Below, piece by piece: positions 42,575 to 51,806 of a DNA stretch of 64,000 nucleotides; position 1 is the first letter of the stretch, and the number at the start of each line of letters is the position of its first letter. Where the stretch lies: positions 48,815 to 112,814 of the forward strand of contig NZ_JAGGLV010000024.1 in the NCBI RefSeq assembly GCF_017874735.1. The letters are read 5' to 3'. This DNA is from Paenibacillus silagei (GTDB lineage: Bacteria; Bacillota; Bacilli; Paenibacillales; Paenibacillaceae). The notes beneath the pieces are model-generated. The model saw only the letters and a list, made by a program, of their open reading frames with translations, had not been told where the DNA came from and did not search any database. A program made the translations under genes and the position numbers.

Positions 42575-42754
42575 TTAATCTTTATCGATCAGCTCCAGCT
42601 TTTCAAGGATCTTAAGGGTGGTAACGGCGGACAATTGCACAGCAAGTTGAATGCTGGCCTGGCTGTTTCCGCTCTGCTCCAAGGCAGCTTGATTCTCGGA
42701 TAACACTTCTTCCGTCACCTGCTGGATCAGACTTTTAACGATCTCATTGTTCAT
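42575..42754 (-). CDS. Small hypothetical protein, 59 residues
   Basis: An ATG with a very strong ribosome site (GGAAGGAGGAG, seven to ten bases upstream) opens 59 codons: it begins M-N-N-E-I-V-K-S-L-I-Q-Q-V-T-E-E and ends L-K-I-L-E-K-L-E-L-I-D-K-D. The middle is Gln/Ala/Ser-rich and the whole chain is predicted helical by eye, with Val/Leu/Ile spaced as in an amphipathic helix. A terminator follows at 42390-42433 on this strand. I recognise no family. The ribosome site, codon use and terminator together make it likely to be a real gene. Confidence 0.7.
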   Translation of the reverse strand: MNNEIVKSLIQQVTEEVLSENQAALEQSGNSQASIQLAVQLSAVTTLKILEKLELIDKD

Positions 42755-42956
42755 AATAGGCTCCTCCTTCCGAATGTAAATACTCTCATTCTATATTTCG
42801 GCCGGACCCAGGATTTTACTTAGGGAGCAGGGAATGTTATCTGGTAATCTGAACGAATTCCACTCTTATCACAGACTTGAAGCGGGATCTGTAGTAAACT
42901 GGAAGGAATGTATAGTACGCCTGCAATTATTCTACAGAAAAGAATGTGATCAATGT

Positions 42957-44342
42957 ATGCAGCTTCAAGCTCCTCAACCGGCCAAGAAATGGCTGGAAAA
43001 ATATCTGTCCGGAGACAGCATGGATTACCGGCAAATTATCGCCTTGTTTCTGCCTATTCTCATTGACCAGGCCTTCATTATCGGGCTGAATCTGGTCAAC
43101 ACTGCGATGATCAGCTCGTCGGGTATGGCGGCAGTCAGTGCGGTGAATATGGTGGATTCCCTGAATATTTTTCTGATCAATGTATTTGTGGCGATTGCGA
43201 CCGGGGGGACGGTGGTGGTTGCGCAGTATAAAGGAAGCGGGAATGACCGCATGGTCTCCCAGGCCACGGCCGGATCGGTTACCTCGGTCTCGATGCTTGC
43301 GGTGGGAATCGGTCTGCTGCTGATGTCCTTCCATACGCCAATTCTGAATTTGCTGTTCGGGACGGCCTCCGCCGATGTGCTGGATAATGCCCGGGTCTAT
43401 ATGATCGGCAGCAGCATTTCGTATCTGGGGATTGCCGTGGTTCAGGCTGTATGCGGTGCGCTGCGGGGCGTGGGCCGGACGCGGGCTTCGCTGATGCTGT
43501 CGCTAATTATGAACGTGTTGTATGTTATCCTCAACGTTGTCTTCATTAACCTGCTGGACATGGGTGTGCTGGGCATGACACTTGCGGTCAATATTGCTCG
43601 TTATGTGGGGATGGCCTGTGCCTTGATCTATCTGTTCAAGTTCGATTCGGTGCTGCGTGTACAGGTCCGCGACCTGTTCCATGTTCCGCTTACGATGCTG
43701 CGCAAAATCATGTTCATCGGCGTACCGTTCGCCGCAGAGCAGATGTTCTTCAACGGCGGCAAGCTGCTGACGCAGATCTTCATTGTCAGTCTGGGCACGT
43801 ATGCCATCGCCACCAATGCGATTGCCGGATCGCTGGCGATGGTCTTTCAGATTCCGGCCAGTGCACTGTCGCTGACGATTGTAACCGTGGTCGGCCAGTG
43901 TATCGGACGGGGGGATGTAGCGGATGCCCGGAAGTTCATCAAGTCCTTCCTGTGGATCGGTTCCGCCTCTTACGCCCTGGTGGCCTTGATCCTGATGCCG
44001 CTGTTCCACCCGCTGGTCTCTATTTTTTCCCCGCCTGCGGAGATTATCGATGATCTATTCGTGGTGCTGCTGGTCAATGCGATTGCCCAGATTCCGCTCT
44101 GGGCCTTCAGCTTCATTCTGCCGTCCGCGCTGCGGGCAGCGGGAGATTCCCGCTTCACTTCAATTGCTTCAATGCTGACCATGTGGCTGTTCCGGGTGGT
44201 GTTTGGCTATATTCTCGGGATTGTGCTGGGCTACGGGGTGCTGGGGGTTTGGCTGGCGATGAACTGCGAATGGGCAGTGCGCGGAGCGGTATTCCTCTGG
44301 CGCTTCCGGGGCAAGAAGTGGTATGCGCACAAGCTGATATAG
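42957..44342 (+). CDS. MATE family efflux transporter
   Basis: 461 residues from the ATG at 42957, 12 membrane segments expected, the standard size for MATE. The N-terminal half shows the family pattern F-L-P-I-L-I-D-Q-A-F-I-I-G-L-N and G-M-A-A-V-S-A-V-N; the start of the second half is G-V-P-F-A-A-E-Q-M-F-F-N-G-G. Such proteins export drugs or metabolites with Na+ or H+ exchange. The frame is open to an ATG at 42834 that has AGGGAG upstream; the 41 extra residues (polar, no family match) make me prefer the later start, with moderate certainty. Confidence 0.85.
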   Translation: MQLQAPQPAKKWLEKYLSGDSMDYRQIIALFLPILIDQAFIIGLNLVNTAMISSSGMAAVSAVNMVDSLNIFLINVFVAIATGGTVVVAQYKGSGNDRMVSQATAGSVTSVSMLAVGIGLLLMSFHTPILNLLFGTASADVLDNARVYMIGSSISYLGIAVVQAVCGALRGVGRTRASLMLSLIMNVLYVILNVVFINLLDMGVLGMTLAVNIARYVGMACALIYLFKFDSVLRVQVRDLFHVPLTMLRKIMFIGVPFAAEQMFFNGGKLLTQIFIVSLGTYAIATNAIAGSLAMVFQIPASALSLTIVTVVGQCIGRGDVADARKFIKSFLWIGSASYALVALILMPLFHPLVSIFSPPAEIIDDLFVVLLVNAIAQIPLWAFSFILPSALRAAGDSRFTSIASMLTMWLFRVVFGYILGIVLGYGVLGVWLAMNCEWAVRGAVFLWRFRGKKWYAHKLI

Positions 44343-44354
44343 ATACTGCCGGTT

Positions 44355-44383
44355 AGAAGACTCCTTATTCAGGGGTCTTCTTT
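44355..44383 (+). terminator. Terminator of the MATE gene
   Basis: Ten-base stem AGAAGACTCC / GGGGTCTTCT, with one G-T pair, followed by TTTG. Confidence 0.65.
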
Positions 44384-44503
44384 GCTATGCAATCACTCGG
44401 AATCATCAATAAAAAGCACGGTACAACCTTTAGTTTCAGGTAAGACGCACTTTGGTCCGTATGCTACGATTTGGGTGGTGAAGGGGGAGGCTTCCACATT
44501 AGC

Positions 44504-44517
44504 TGTAAGCGCTTAAC
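44504..44517 (+). promoter_or_regulatory. cre-like site before the xylanase gene
   Basis: TGTAAGCGCTTAAC contains the perfect palindrome TAAGCGCTTA. It fits the CcpA consensus except for the last two bases. It lies 37 bases before the ATG, so repression of the xylanase by glucose is likely. I could not place a convincing promoter. Confidence 0.5.
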
Positions 44518-44554
44518 TCATTGAAACCCAAATTCATACAGAGGAGTGCAACGC

Positions 44555-47500
44555 ATGAAGAGAATAATCAAGCAAGTCTCTCTGGTGCTGCTGGCAGCCC
44601 TTCTGCTTCTTCCGGCAGGCGGATATCTTCCGGCTGCTCAGGCAGCCGAGGCACAGACCACGGTATATCACGAAACGTTTGCGAATGGCGCAGGTAAGGC
44701 AGTTCAGTCGGGAGGCGCCAAGCTGGAGGCGGTTAAGGGCGTTGTTTTTGACGGAAATAGCGATGGGGCAGCGCTGCACGTAAGCAACCGGAAGGATAGC
44801 TGGGATGCGGCTGATTTCAACCTCTCGGATATGGGCATGAAGAAGGGCAGCACCTATACCGTAACAGCGGTGGTCTATGTGGATGGCAGCGTAACTGTGC
44901 CGAAGGACGCACAGGCAGTGATGCTGACACTGGACGGTTATGGCAATTACGCCGGTGGCGAATATCATGCGGGTCAAGCCGTGACTTTGACCAAGACCTT
45001 TACGGTGGACGCGGAGCAGAAGCTGCGCATCCAGTCAGACGATAAGGGAGCCACAGTACCCTTCTATCTTGGCGATCTTCTGATAACGACAGAGTCCGCT
45101 CCGGGCGGCGGGGAAGAGCCTGTGCGTGAACCGGCTTTGCCGTTCAGCAAGGTTACTTTTGAAGATCAGCAAGAGGGCGGCTTCACCGGCAGAGCCGGAA
45201 CTGAGACGCTGACCGTAACGAATGAAGCGAATCATACTGAGGGCGGTTCATATTCCCTGAAGGTCGAGGGCAGAAGCAATACCTGGCACGGCCCTTCCCT
45301 GCGTGTGGAGAAGTACGTGGACAAGGGCAGCGAATATACCCTGTCTGCCTGGGTGAAGCTGATCGAACCGGCGAGCGCACAGCTCCAGCTGTCCACGCAG
45401 GTGGGCAATGATACAGGAGCGAGTTATGTGGCGCTGTCCCCTAAGACGATCAGTACGGCTGACGGCTGGGTGAAATATGAGGGCAGCTACCGTTATAACA
45501 GCGTGGGCGGCGAACATCTGACCCTGTACATTGAGAGTTCCAACAATGCAACCGCTTCCTTTTATATCGATGATATTAATTTCGAGCATACTGGTACCGC
45601 TCCGGTGGATATTCAGAGAGATCTGATTCCGCTAAAAACAGCCTATCAAAATGACTTCCTGATCGGCAACGCGCTATCCGCCGAGGATCTGGAAGGCGTA
45701 CGGCTGGACCTGCTGAAAATGCATCACAATGCCGCTACCGCAGGCAATGCCATGAAGCCGGATGCGCTGCAGCCGACCAAGGGCAATTTCACTTTTACAG
45801 CGGCGGATGCGATGGTAAATAAGGTGCTTGCCGAAGGCATGAAGATGCACGGGCATGTGCTGGTCTGGCATCAGCAGTCACCTGCATGGATGAACACAGC
45901 AGCGGACCAGACTCCGCTGGGGCGTGACGAAGCACTCGCTAACCTTAGAGCGCACATCAAGGGAGTTATGGAGCATTTCGGAGACCGGGTGATCTCCTGG
46001 GATGTAGTCAACGAGGCAATGAACGATAACCCGTCCAATCCGAATAACTGGCAAGCGGCGCTCCGTAAGGCTCCGTGGTATGATGCTATCGGTCCGGACT
46101 ATCTGGAGCAGGCGTTCCTGGCGGCCAGAGAGGTTCTGGACCAGCATCCGGAATGGGATATCAAGCTGTATTACAATGATTACAACGACGATAACCAGAA
46201 CAAGGCCCAGGCCATCTACAGTATGGTCAAGGAACTGAATGACAAGTACGCGCTGACCCATCCCGGCAAGCTGCTGATTGATGGTGTGGGGATGCAGGCG
46301 CACTACAATATCAATACGAATCCGGATAACGTCAAGCTGTCGCTGGAGAGGTTCATCTCCCTTGGCGTAGAGGTCAGCATTACCGAACTGGATATTCAGG
46401 CCGGCAGCCAGAATACGCAGACAGAGAAGGAACGGATTGCTCAAGGCTATCTGTATGCGAGGCTGATGGATCTCTACAAGGCCCATGCCGACCATATTGC
46501 GCGGGTAACCTTCTGGGGCATGGATGACCGCACAAGCTGGAGAGCGGAGTCAAGCCCGCTGCTGTTCGACAGGGATCTGCAGGCGAAGCCGGCTTACTAC
46601 GCGGTCATTGATCCGGCCAAATTCATGGCTGAGCATGAGCCGAATACGGCGGAAGCCAACGTGTCAGAGGCAGTCTACGGCACGCCGGTTATTGACGGAA
46701 CAGCGGATGGAATCTGGGCCTCTGCGCCTGAGATGGCTGTGAACCGTTATCAGATGGCCTGGCAGGGCGCAAGCGGAACCACACGTACCCTGTGGGATGA
46801 CCAGAATCTGTATGTGCTGGTCCAAGTGAATGACGCTCAATTGGACAAGAGCAATGTGAATCCATGGGAGCAGGACTCTGTCGAGATTTTCCTGGATGAG
46901 AATTTCGGCCGCACGACCTTCTATGAGAGCGATGACGGACAATACCGGGTCAATTACGACAATGAAGCCTCCTTCAGTCCGGCAGCCATTAGTGCAGGCT
47001 TCGAGTCGGTAACCAAGGTAACCGGAACTAACTATACGCTTGAAATGAAGATTCCGTTCAAAACAATCATGCCAGCCGGCGGCACCAAGGTCGGCTTCGA
47101 CACTCAGATCAACGATGCCAAGAGCGGTGTCCGGCAAAGTGTGGCCGCCTGGAATGATACCACCGGCAACGGCTATCAGGACACCTCCGTCTTCGGCGTG
47201 CTGACACTTAAGGCCAAAGACGGCGCTGAACCGCCGACGAAGCCGACGCCAACACCGACACCGCAACCGGAAGCAATGCCGGAACCAACAGCGACACCGG
47301 CACCAGTATCCGGCGGTACCAGCTATAGCACCAGCACACCTGCGCCTAAGCCTGCCCAGATGGACAGCAAGGATGGCGTAGTGACGCTCAGACCTGTAGT
47401 GAAGACCGAAGGCACAGAGGCGAAGGCCGTAGTTACGGCAGAGCTGTGGCAGCAAGCCTTGAAGCAGGCGGCCCCGGCAGCAGACGGGCGGAAGCAGATC

Positions 47501-48523
47501 ATCATCGATCTGGCGAACCAGACAGGTGTGGCTTCCTATGAAGCTCAGTTGCCGCTTCAAGGCCTGAAGACGCAGGAGAAGTTCCTGCTTGTCCTCCAGA
47601 ACGGCTTTGCTACGCTGTCCATTCCAAGTGAGCAGCTCGCAGGGATTACAGCAACCACTGAATATGTTAGCATCCGGGTCAAGCATTCCACAGCCGAAGG
47701 CCTGGATGCCACTGCTCTCCAGCAGACCGGCAGCCGTCCGGTGGCGGAACTGAGTCTGCTTGCAGGCGGGCAGAAGGTAGCCTTGTCTGGCAGCAGCGAG
47801 ATGACCGTCTCTATTCCTTACAAAGCGTCAGCAGCAGAGCTTGACAGCCTGGAGTCTCTTCTGGTCCGTTCACTCACCGGCAACGGCGCATGGTCTGCTG
47901 TCGTGAACAGCCGTTATGATGCAGTGAAGGAAGCACTGGTGTTCCGTACTACAGAGTTCGGCGTATTTGCCGCAGCCTTCGCTCCGCCGGCCTTTACAGA
48001 TCTCGGCAGCCTGTCATGGGCGAAGCAGGCAGCTGCTGCCATGGCTGCGCGCGATATCCTTCCGGACGGCAACAGCTTCATGCCTGCCGCTCCTATGAAC
48101 AGAGCAGACTTCACAGCCTCGCTGGTGAAGGTGCTGGAGCTTAAGGCTGCTGCTGAAGCAGTTGCAGGCTTCAGCGATGTCCAGAGTAATGCGGCATACA
48201 GCAAGGAGCTTGCGGCCGCGAAGCAGCTCGGTATCGTCACAGGCTATGCGGGCAATACCTTCAAGCCAGCGGTCGTCATCACCCGTCAGGAGATGATGGT
48301 GATTGCAGCGCGTGCCCTGAAGGCGGCCGGAATCATGGCTGAAGGCAGCGGATCAATAGCATCTTACACCGATGCCGGTCAAATCTCCGCCTATGCCAAG
48401 GACAGCGTGTCAGCCTTGCTGAAATACGGCGTAGTAAACGGTAAGAACAATAAGCTTGCTCCGGGGGACACCCTCTCCCGTGCGGAAGCAGCGGTGATTC
48501 TGTACCGGATCTGGAAGCTGTAA
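44555..48523 (+). CDS. Cell-surface endo-1,4-beta-xylanase: CBM-CBM-GH10-CBM9-linker-SLH x3
   Basis: 1322 residues. Signal peptide 1-33 (ends A-Q-A). Two jelly-roll carbohydrate-binding modules of the CBM_4_9/CBM22 kind lie at about 35-185 and 200-350. The GH10 catalytic barrel spans about 355-690, with acid/base Glu487 in W-D-V-V-N-E and nucleophile Glu611 in I-T-E-L-D. A CBM9 domain lies at about 705-890 (P-V-I-D-G-T-A-D-G-I-W). A Pro-Thr linker lies at about 892-922. A region of unknown fold follows (about 935-1140). Three S-layer homology repeats (about 1146-1322; the second has T-G-Y-A-G-N-T-F-K-P) anchor it to the wall polysaccharide. The ATG at 44555 has GAGGAG eight bases before it. 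It stands alone with its own terminator and a cre-like site, and would let the cell hold xylan at its surface. Confidence 0.93.
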   Translation: MKRIIKQVSLVLLAALLLLPAGGYLPAAQAAEAQTTVYHETFANGAGKAVQSGGAKLEAVKGVVFDGNSDGAALHVSNRKDSWDAADFNLSDMGMKKGSTYTVTAVVYVDGSVTVPKDAQAVMLTLDGYGNYAGGEYHAGQAVTLTKTFTVDAEQKLRIQSDDKGATVPFYLGDLLITTESAPGGGEEPVREPALPFSKVTFEDQQEGGFTGRAGTETLTVTNEANHTEGGSYSLKVEGRSNTWHGPSLRVEKYVDKGSEYTLSAWVKLIEPASAQLQLSTQVGNDTGASYVALSPKTISTADGWVKYEGSYRYNSVGGEHLTLYIESSNNATASFYIDDINFEHTGTAPVDIQRDLIPLKTAYQNDFLIGNALSAEDLEGVRLDLLKMHHNAATAGNAMKPDALQPTKGNFTFTAADAMVNKVLAEGMKMHGHVLVWHQQSPAWMNTAADQTPLGRDEALANLRAHIKGVMEHFGDRVISWDVVNEAMNDNPSNPNNWQAALRKAPWYDAIGPDYLEQAFLAAREVLDQHPEWDIKLYYNDYNDDNQNKAQAIYSMVKELNDKYALTHPGKLLIDGVGMQAHYNINTNPDNVKLSLERFISLGVEVSITELDIQAGSQNTQTEKERIAQGYLYARLMDLYKAHADHIARVTFWGMDDRTSWRAESSPLLFDRDLQAKPAYYAVIDPAKFMAEHEPNTAEANVSEAVYGTPVIDGTADGIWASAPEMAVNRYQMAWQGASGTTRTLWDDQNLYVLVQVNDAQLDKSNVNPWEQDSVEIFLDENFGRTTFYESDDGQYRVNYDNEASFSPAAISAGFESVTKVTGTNYTLEMKIPFKTIMPAGGTKVGFDTQINDAKSGVRQSVAAWNDTTGNGYQDTSVFGVLTLKAKDGAEPPTKPTPTPTPQPEAMPEPTATPAPVSGGTSYSTSTPAPKPAQMDSKDGVVTLRPVVKTEGTEAKAVVTAELWQQALKQAAPAADGRKQIIIDLANQTGVASYEAQLPLQGLKTQEKFLLVLQNGFATLSIPSEQLAGITATTEYVSIRVKHSTAEGLDATALQQTGSRPVAELSLLAGGQKVALSGSSEMTVSIPYKASAAELDSLESLLVRSLTGNGAWSAVVNSRYDAVKEALVFRTTEFGVFAAAFAPPAFTDLGSLSWAKQAAAAMAARDILPDGNSFMPAAPMNRADFTASLVKVLELKAAAEAVAGFSDVQSNAAYSKELAAAKQLGIVTGYAGNTFKPAVVITRQEMMVIAARALKAAGIMAEGSGSIASYTDAGQISAYAKDSVSALLKYGVVNGKNNKLAPGDTLSRAEAAVILYRIWKL

Positions 48524-48545
48524 AGTTACTTCTAATAAGATAGAG

Positions 48546-48590
48546 AAACAGCCAGCCGCCGGGAGGATTGCCGGTGGCTGGCTGTTTGTG
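48546..48590 (+). terminator. Terminator of the xylanase gene
   Basis: Seventeen-base stem AAACAGCCAGCCGCCGG / CCGGTGGCTGGCTGTTT (one mismatch) with a short loop. Confidence 0.88.
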
Positions 48591-48652
48591 GTTGCAGCCG
48601 GATTATCGTGCTGCTCCTCCAACTCCAACTTATAATTCCGATTCAAAAATCC

Positions 48653-48825
48653 TGCTTAAACTACAACATTCACTCACATTACATCAACTATTACTCGTAT
48701 TGTTGTACAAAATGCAGGAATATCCTGTCTTGAAGCGGCTTAGCGAAGATAATCCTGCAATTCCTGCAACAATATCCCGGGAATGCCCCTATCCTAGATG
48801 CCGAGTTGCAATATATGCAACATTA
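48653..48825. repeat. 51-base repeat array, TGCA core, four units of mixed direction
   Basis: Core starts at 48653, 48704, 48756 and 48807 (steps 51, 52, 51). Unit two (TTGTTGTACAAAATGCAGGA) is inverted relative to the others, which read CCTGCnnnnnnTnCAACA. No gene in 48524-48891. Confidence 0.72.
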
Positions 48826-48891
48826 GCCCCACAGCAAAGAAATTAAGGGCGAATGACTTAGGCCGTAAAGCTGATGGACGGGAATGAAGAA

Positions 48892-49485
48892 TTACCGTTT
48901 CAACACCAGCGGAAGGTACACCTCGTCCACAATATTGGCGATCGTCTCCTCTGACATGGGGGCGTTGTACAGCATCAGCTCATGGCGGGCCAGATCGGAC
49001 GGTAAAGTGAGCATTCGGGGGGTCACGGCTTCGGCAGATACTTCTCCCCGCTCAACAGCCCGCTCTAGCAAAATCGACATGGTCCTGTTTTGACGCCCAT
49101 GGGGGAAAATAAAAGAGGCAAGCGGCATATCGCCCATTTCTGCTACGAGCCCGTAGAAAGCATTCAACATGACTTGAATATTATTCTGGTTCATGGCCCG
49201 CAGCACTCCGCATACATCGTCCCTCAGATTCCCGTTATCAGGCACTTCCTCCAGCGGCAGGGGCACTCGTTCCCGGATGGCACCAAGAACAAGCTCAGCG
49301 CGGTTCGCCCACCGGCGGTAGAGTACGGCTTTGCTGGTTCCCGCCCGCTCGGCCACACTGTCCATCGTAAGATTGGAATACCCCCGCTCTGTCAACTCTT
49401 CCCGTACGGCCTGGAGTATAGCGGCTTCGAGCTCCTTGCCTCTGCGTCTGTTCTTCAATTGATCCTGTTCTTGAGAAGTGGACAT
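48892..49485 (-). CDS. TetR family transcriptional regulator
   Basis: 197 residues. Helix-turn-helix at about 30-60 (L-T-M-D-S-V-A-E-R-A-G-T-S-K-A-V-L-Y-R-R-W), followed by a helical ligand-binding domain with the C-terminal extension seen in many TetR_C_16-like members. I use the ATG at 49485 with AAAGGTGG 11 bases upstream; a GTG at 49500 is possible. It is divergent from a DHA2 drug exporter, and two inverted repeats lie between the genes, so it is the probable repressor of that exporter. Confidence 0.9.
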   Translation of the reverse strand: MSTSQEQDQLKNRRRGKELEAAILQAVREELTERGYSNLTMDSVAERAGTSKAVLYRRWANRAELVLGAIRERVPLPLEEVPDNGNLRDDVCGVLRAMNQNNIQVMLNAFYGLVAEMGDMPLASFIFPHGRQNRTMSILLERAVERGEVSAEAVTPRMLTLPSDLARHELMLYNAPMSEETIANIVDEVYLPLVLKR

Positions 49486-49523
49486 ACCGGTCTCAACCAC
49501 CTTTGGAGAATTTCGTTGCGTTT

Positions 49524-49577
49524 CTTATGAGGATAGTATATCATAAGCTCAAATAAGAAACTTCAAGTATCTTATTT
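49524..49577. promoter_or_regulatory. Two candidate TetR operators between regulator and exporter
   Basis: 49551-49577 is a 27-base near-perfect palindrome with arms AAATAAGA...ACTT and AAGT...TCTTATTT around a central C; only two positions plus the centre break symmetry. 49524-49547 has perfect seven-base arms CTTATGA / TCATAAG with a 10-base spacer. The first ends 15 bases before the ATG at 49593, so a bound dimer would block the exporter's transcription. Confidence 0.65.
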
Positions 49578-49601
49578 GGCGACCAAAGGGAGATGATCAA
49601 C

Positions 49602-51020
49602 TTGCAAAAGCAAGCTAAACCAGCACTTGAACCAGCTGAACAGCAGGCAGCTACCAAGAGTCTGATGTGGATTCTTATGCTTGGTATTCTGGCCCCGATA
49701 TTCGATACGACGATAACCAATGTGGCGATTGATACGCTGGTCCGGGAATTTAACACCTCGGTGTCCACTGTTCAGTGGGTGATGACCGGATATCTGCTGT
49801 CATTTGCGATGGTTATTCCGCTAACCGGCTGGGCTGTGGAACGGTTTGGGGGAAGGAAGATGTGGCTATTTTCGCTGGGTCTGTTTTTGCTTGGCTCTGT
49901 GCTGTGCAGCATGGCGTGGAACGTGGAGAGCCTGATTATTTTCCGTACCCTTCAGGGGATCGGCGGGGGCTTGCTGATGCCGATCATGCAGACCTTGGCT
50001 GTACGTGCCTATGGAGGCCAGGATATGGGCAAAAGAATGGCAACCATAGCTATGCCGGCGCTGCTTGGGCCAATTCTTGGACCGGTGCTGGGAGGACTAA
50101 TCGTCAATCATCTGAGCTGGAGATGGATCTTTTTTGTCAATATTCCGCTCTGCGTGGCTGCCATAATTGTTGCTTGGAAAGGGCTCCCTAAGGAAGAGCA
50201 TACTGCCCGGACGCTGCGGCTGGATGTGCCTGGACTGTTATTGCTGTCTCCGGCTATCGTGCTTATCCTGTATGGCCTTGGGGAAGTGAGCTCCCGCCAC
50301 GGCTTCGGTCATGCAGCAGTCCTTGCTCCCGTTATAGCAGGTGTGGCGCTTTTGACAGTATTCGTGATCCATGCCTTCCGCAAGGGAGACGAAGCGTTGA
50401 TTGATGTCACGCTGTTCCGGGTACGCTCTTTAATCGTGTCCTCATCGCTGCTGTTTCTATCCGGCTTGACCACCTATGGGGCAATGCTGCTGCTGCCGCT
50501 CTATCTCCAGCAAGTCCGGGGTGAATCTGTGCTTATGTCCGGCCTGCTGCTCGTTCCCCAAGGCATCGGGATGCTGCTGACCAGATCACTGGCCGGCAAA
50601 CTGACAGATCAGATCGGATCGAGACCCGTGGTGCTTGTAGGAACGGTCCTTACCATCCTTGGCACTTGGCCGCTGACGCAGCTTGGCGCAGATACGAGTT
50701 ACTATTTTCTGAGTGCGGTTCTTATCGTGAGAGGTGCTGGATTAGGGGCTGTTTTTCTGCCGGTTATGGCTTCTGCCTATATCGGTCTGTCCTCGAAGCA
50801 GATCCCGCACGCCAGCAGCACCACCCGTATTATGCAGCAGATTGGCGGTGCCTTCGGCGTATCGGTTATCGCAATTATTTTACAAAATAAGCTGAATTCC
50901 GTCCTGACTCCTGACCCGGCAGCAATGGCCGTTGCCTTCGATCATACGTTTATGTGGACGATTGCCTTCTCGGCTCTGGCGTTAATACCGGCGGCATTCC
51001 TGCCAAGAATACGGAAATAG
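49602..51020 (+). CDS. MFS drug exporter, DHA2 family (EmrB/QacA type)
   Basis: 472 residues, 14 membrane segments expected. Motif D1 (L-A-P-I-F-D-T-T-I-T-N-V-A) is near 30 and motif A (W-A-V-E-R-F-G-G-R-K) near 80. Motif C-like glycine-rich stretches (G-P-I-L-G-P-V-L-G-G) near 160 are typical of proton-driven antiporters. I prefer the TTG at 49602, nine bases after AAAGGGAG; the ATG at 49593 would sit directly on that site. It is divergent from a TetR regulator, which probably induces it in response to a drug-like ligand. Confidence 0.9.
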   Translation: MQKQAKPALEPAEQQAATKSLMWILMLGILAPIFDTTITNVAIDTLVREFNTSVSTVQWVMTGYLLSFAMVIPLTGWAVERFGGRKMWLFSLGLFLLGSVLCSMAWNVESLIIFRTLQGIGGGLLMPIMQTLAVRAYGGQDMGKRMATIAMPALLGPILGPVLGGLIVNHLSWRWIFFVNIPLCVAAIIVAWKGLPKEEHTARTLRLDVPGLLLLSPAIVLILYGLGEVSSRHGFGHAAVLAPVIAGVALLTVFVIHAFRKGDEALIDVTLFRVRSLIVSSSLLFLSGLTTYGAMLLLPLYLQQVRGESVLMSGLLLVPQGIGMLLTRSLAGKLTDQIGSRPVVLVGTVLTILGTWPLTQLGADTSYYFLSAVLIVRGAGLGAVFLPVMASAYIGLSSKQIPHASSTTRIMQQIGGAFGVSVIAIILQNKLNSVLTPDPAAMAVAFDHTFMWTIAFSALALIPAAFLPRIRK

Positions 51021-51176
51021 CGCGGCTAGTGCGCAAGTGCAATTATACTTCATTTCTCTGAGATCCATTGTTGCGAATGGTAGAGTGATCGGGTACGATT
51101 TATAGTTATAATCGAAAGAAACAGGGAATGCATCTTTGCTGCGGTTCAATGGCAGGCCCTGAAGGAGGACGACTAA

Positions 51177-51731
51177 ATGGACTACCAGCCATATAACGAT
51201 GGAGGTTACCAGCCGCTCGTGGTGAAGCCATTCTGGTTCAAGATCCTTTTGCTGTTGGCGGGATCATTGTTATTTGTGATATTGGGAATCTGGCTGCTAA
51301 AAATGTCCGGGGAGGTTACGTCGGATCTTGCCATCCTTCTGCAGACGCTGGGAATCACCTGCACTGTGCTGTTTGGCCTGGCGGCCATCGTCTATCTTAT
51401 CCTACTGCTGCGCCGCTCCCCGCTGCTAGTGGTGGATGCCCAGGGCATTGACGACCAGTCTTCGGCGATTCCCGGAGGACGATTGATGTGGGAGGACATT
51501 TCGGACATCCGCCTGATCCGTTACTACGGACAACTGAACATCTGCATCTTCCTTGCTGATCCCAAAGCCTACCTGTCCCGGCAACGCGGACTAAAGCGGT
51601 GGCTGATGGCGATCAACCTCCGTCTCGCCGGCACACCTGTGAACATTACGGGCCAGTCCATGCAACTGCCGCTGGAGCGTGTATATGAGGAGATGGAGCA
51701 CAGAAGACGGCTGTGGGCGGGGCGGAGGTAA
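51177..51731 (+). CDS. STM3941-like membrane protein
   Basis: 184 residues with two membrane helices (about 22-43 and 58-80) close to the N terminus, then a cytosolic PH-like region (L-L-V-V-D-A-Q-G-I-D-D-Q-S and W-E-D-I-S-D-I-R-L). This arrangement matches the STM3941/YcxB-like proteins of unknown role. GAAGGAGG ribosome site nine bases before the ATG. A perfect -10-like TATAAT is at 51107-51112, but there is no matching -35. Confidence 0.75.
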   Translation: MDYQPYNDGGYQPLVVKPFWFKILLLLAGSLLFVILGIWLLKMSGEVTSDLAILLQTLGITCTVLFGLAAIVYLILLLRRSPLLVVDAQGIDDQSSAIPGGRLMWEDISDIRLIRYYGQLNICIFLADPKAYLSRQRGLKRWLMAINLRLAGTPVNITGQSMQLPLERVYEEMEHRRRLWAGRR

Positions 51732-51806
51732 GCTGTATTTATTAATATCCTGACGTGGTTTCCGTTAATCCGAATTCAGGATATAATATTGAACAAAGGG
51801 GTGGTG

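Noticed and set aside
42834..42956. Longer start for the MATE transporter
   Set aside because: The extra 41 residues are polar and foreign to the family, although an AGGGAG site is present; kept only as an alternative.
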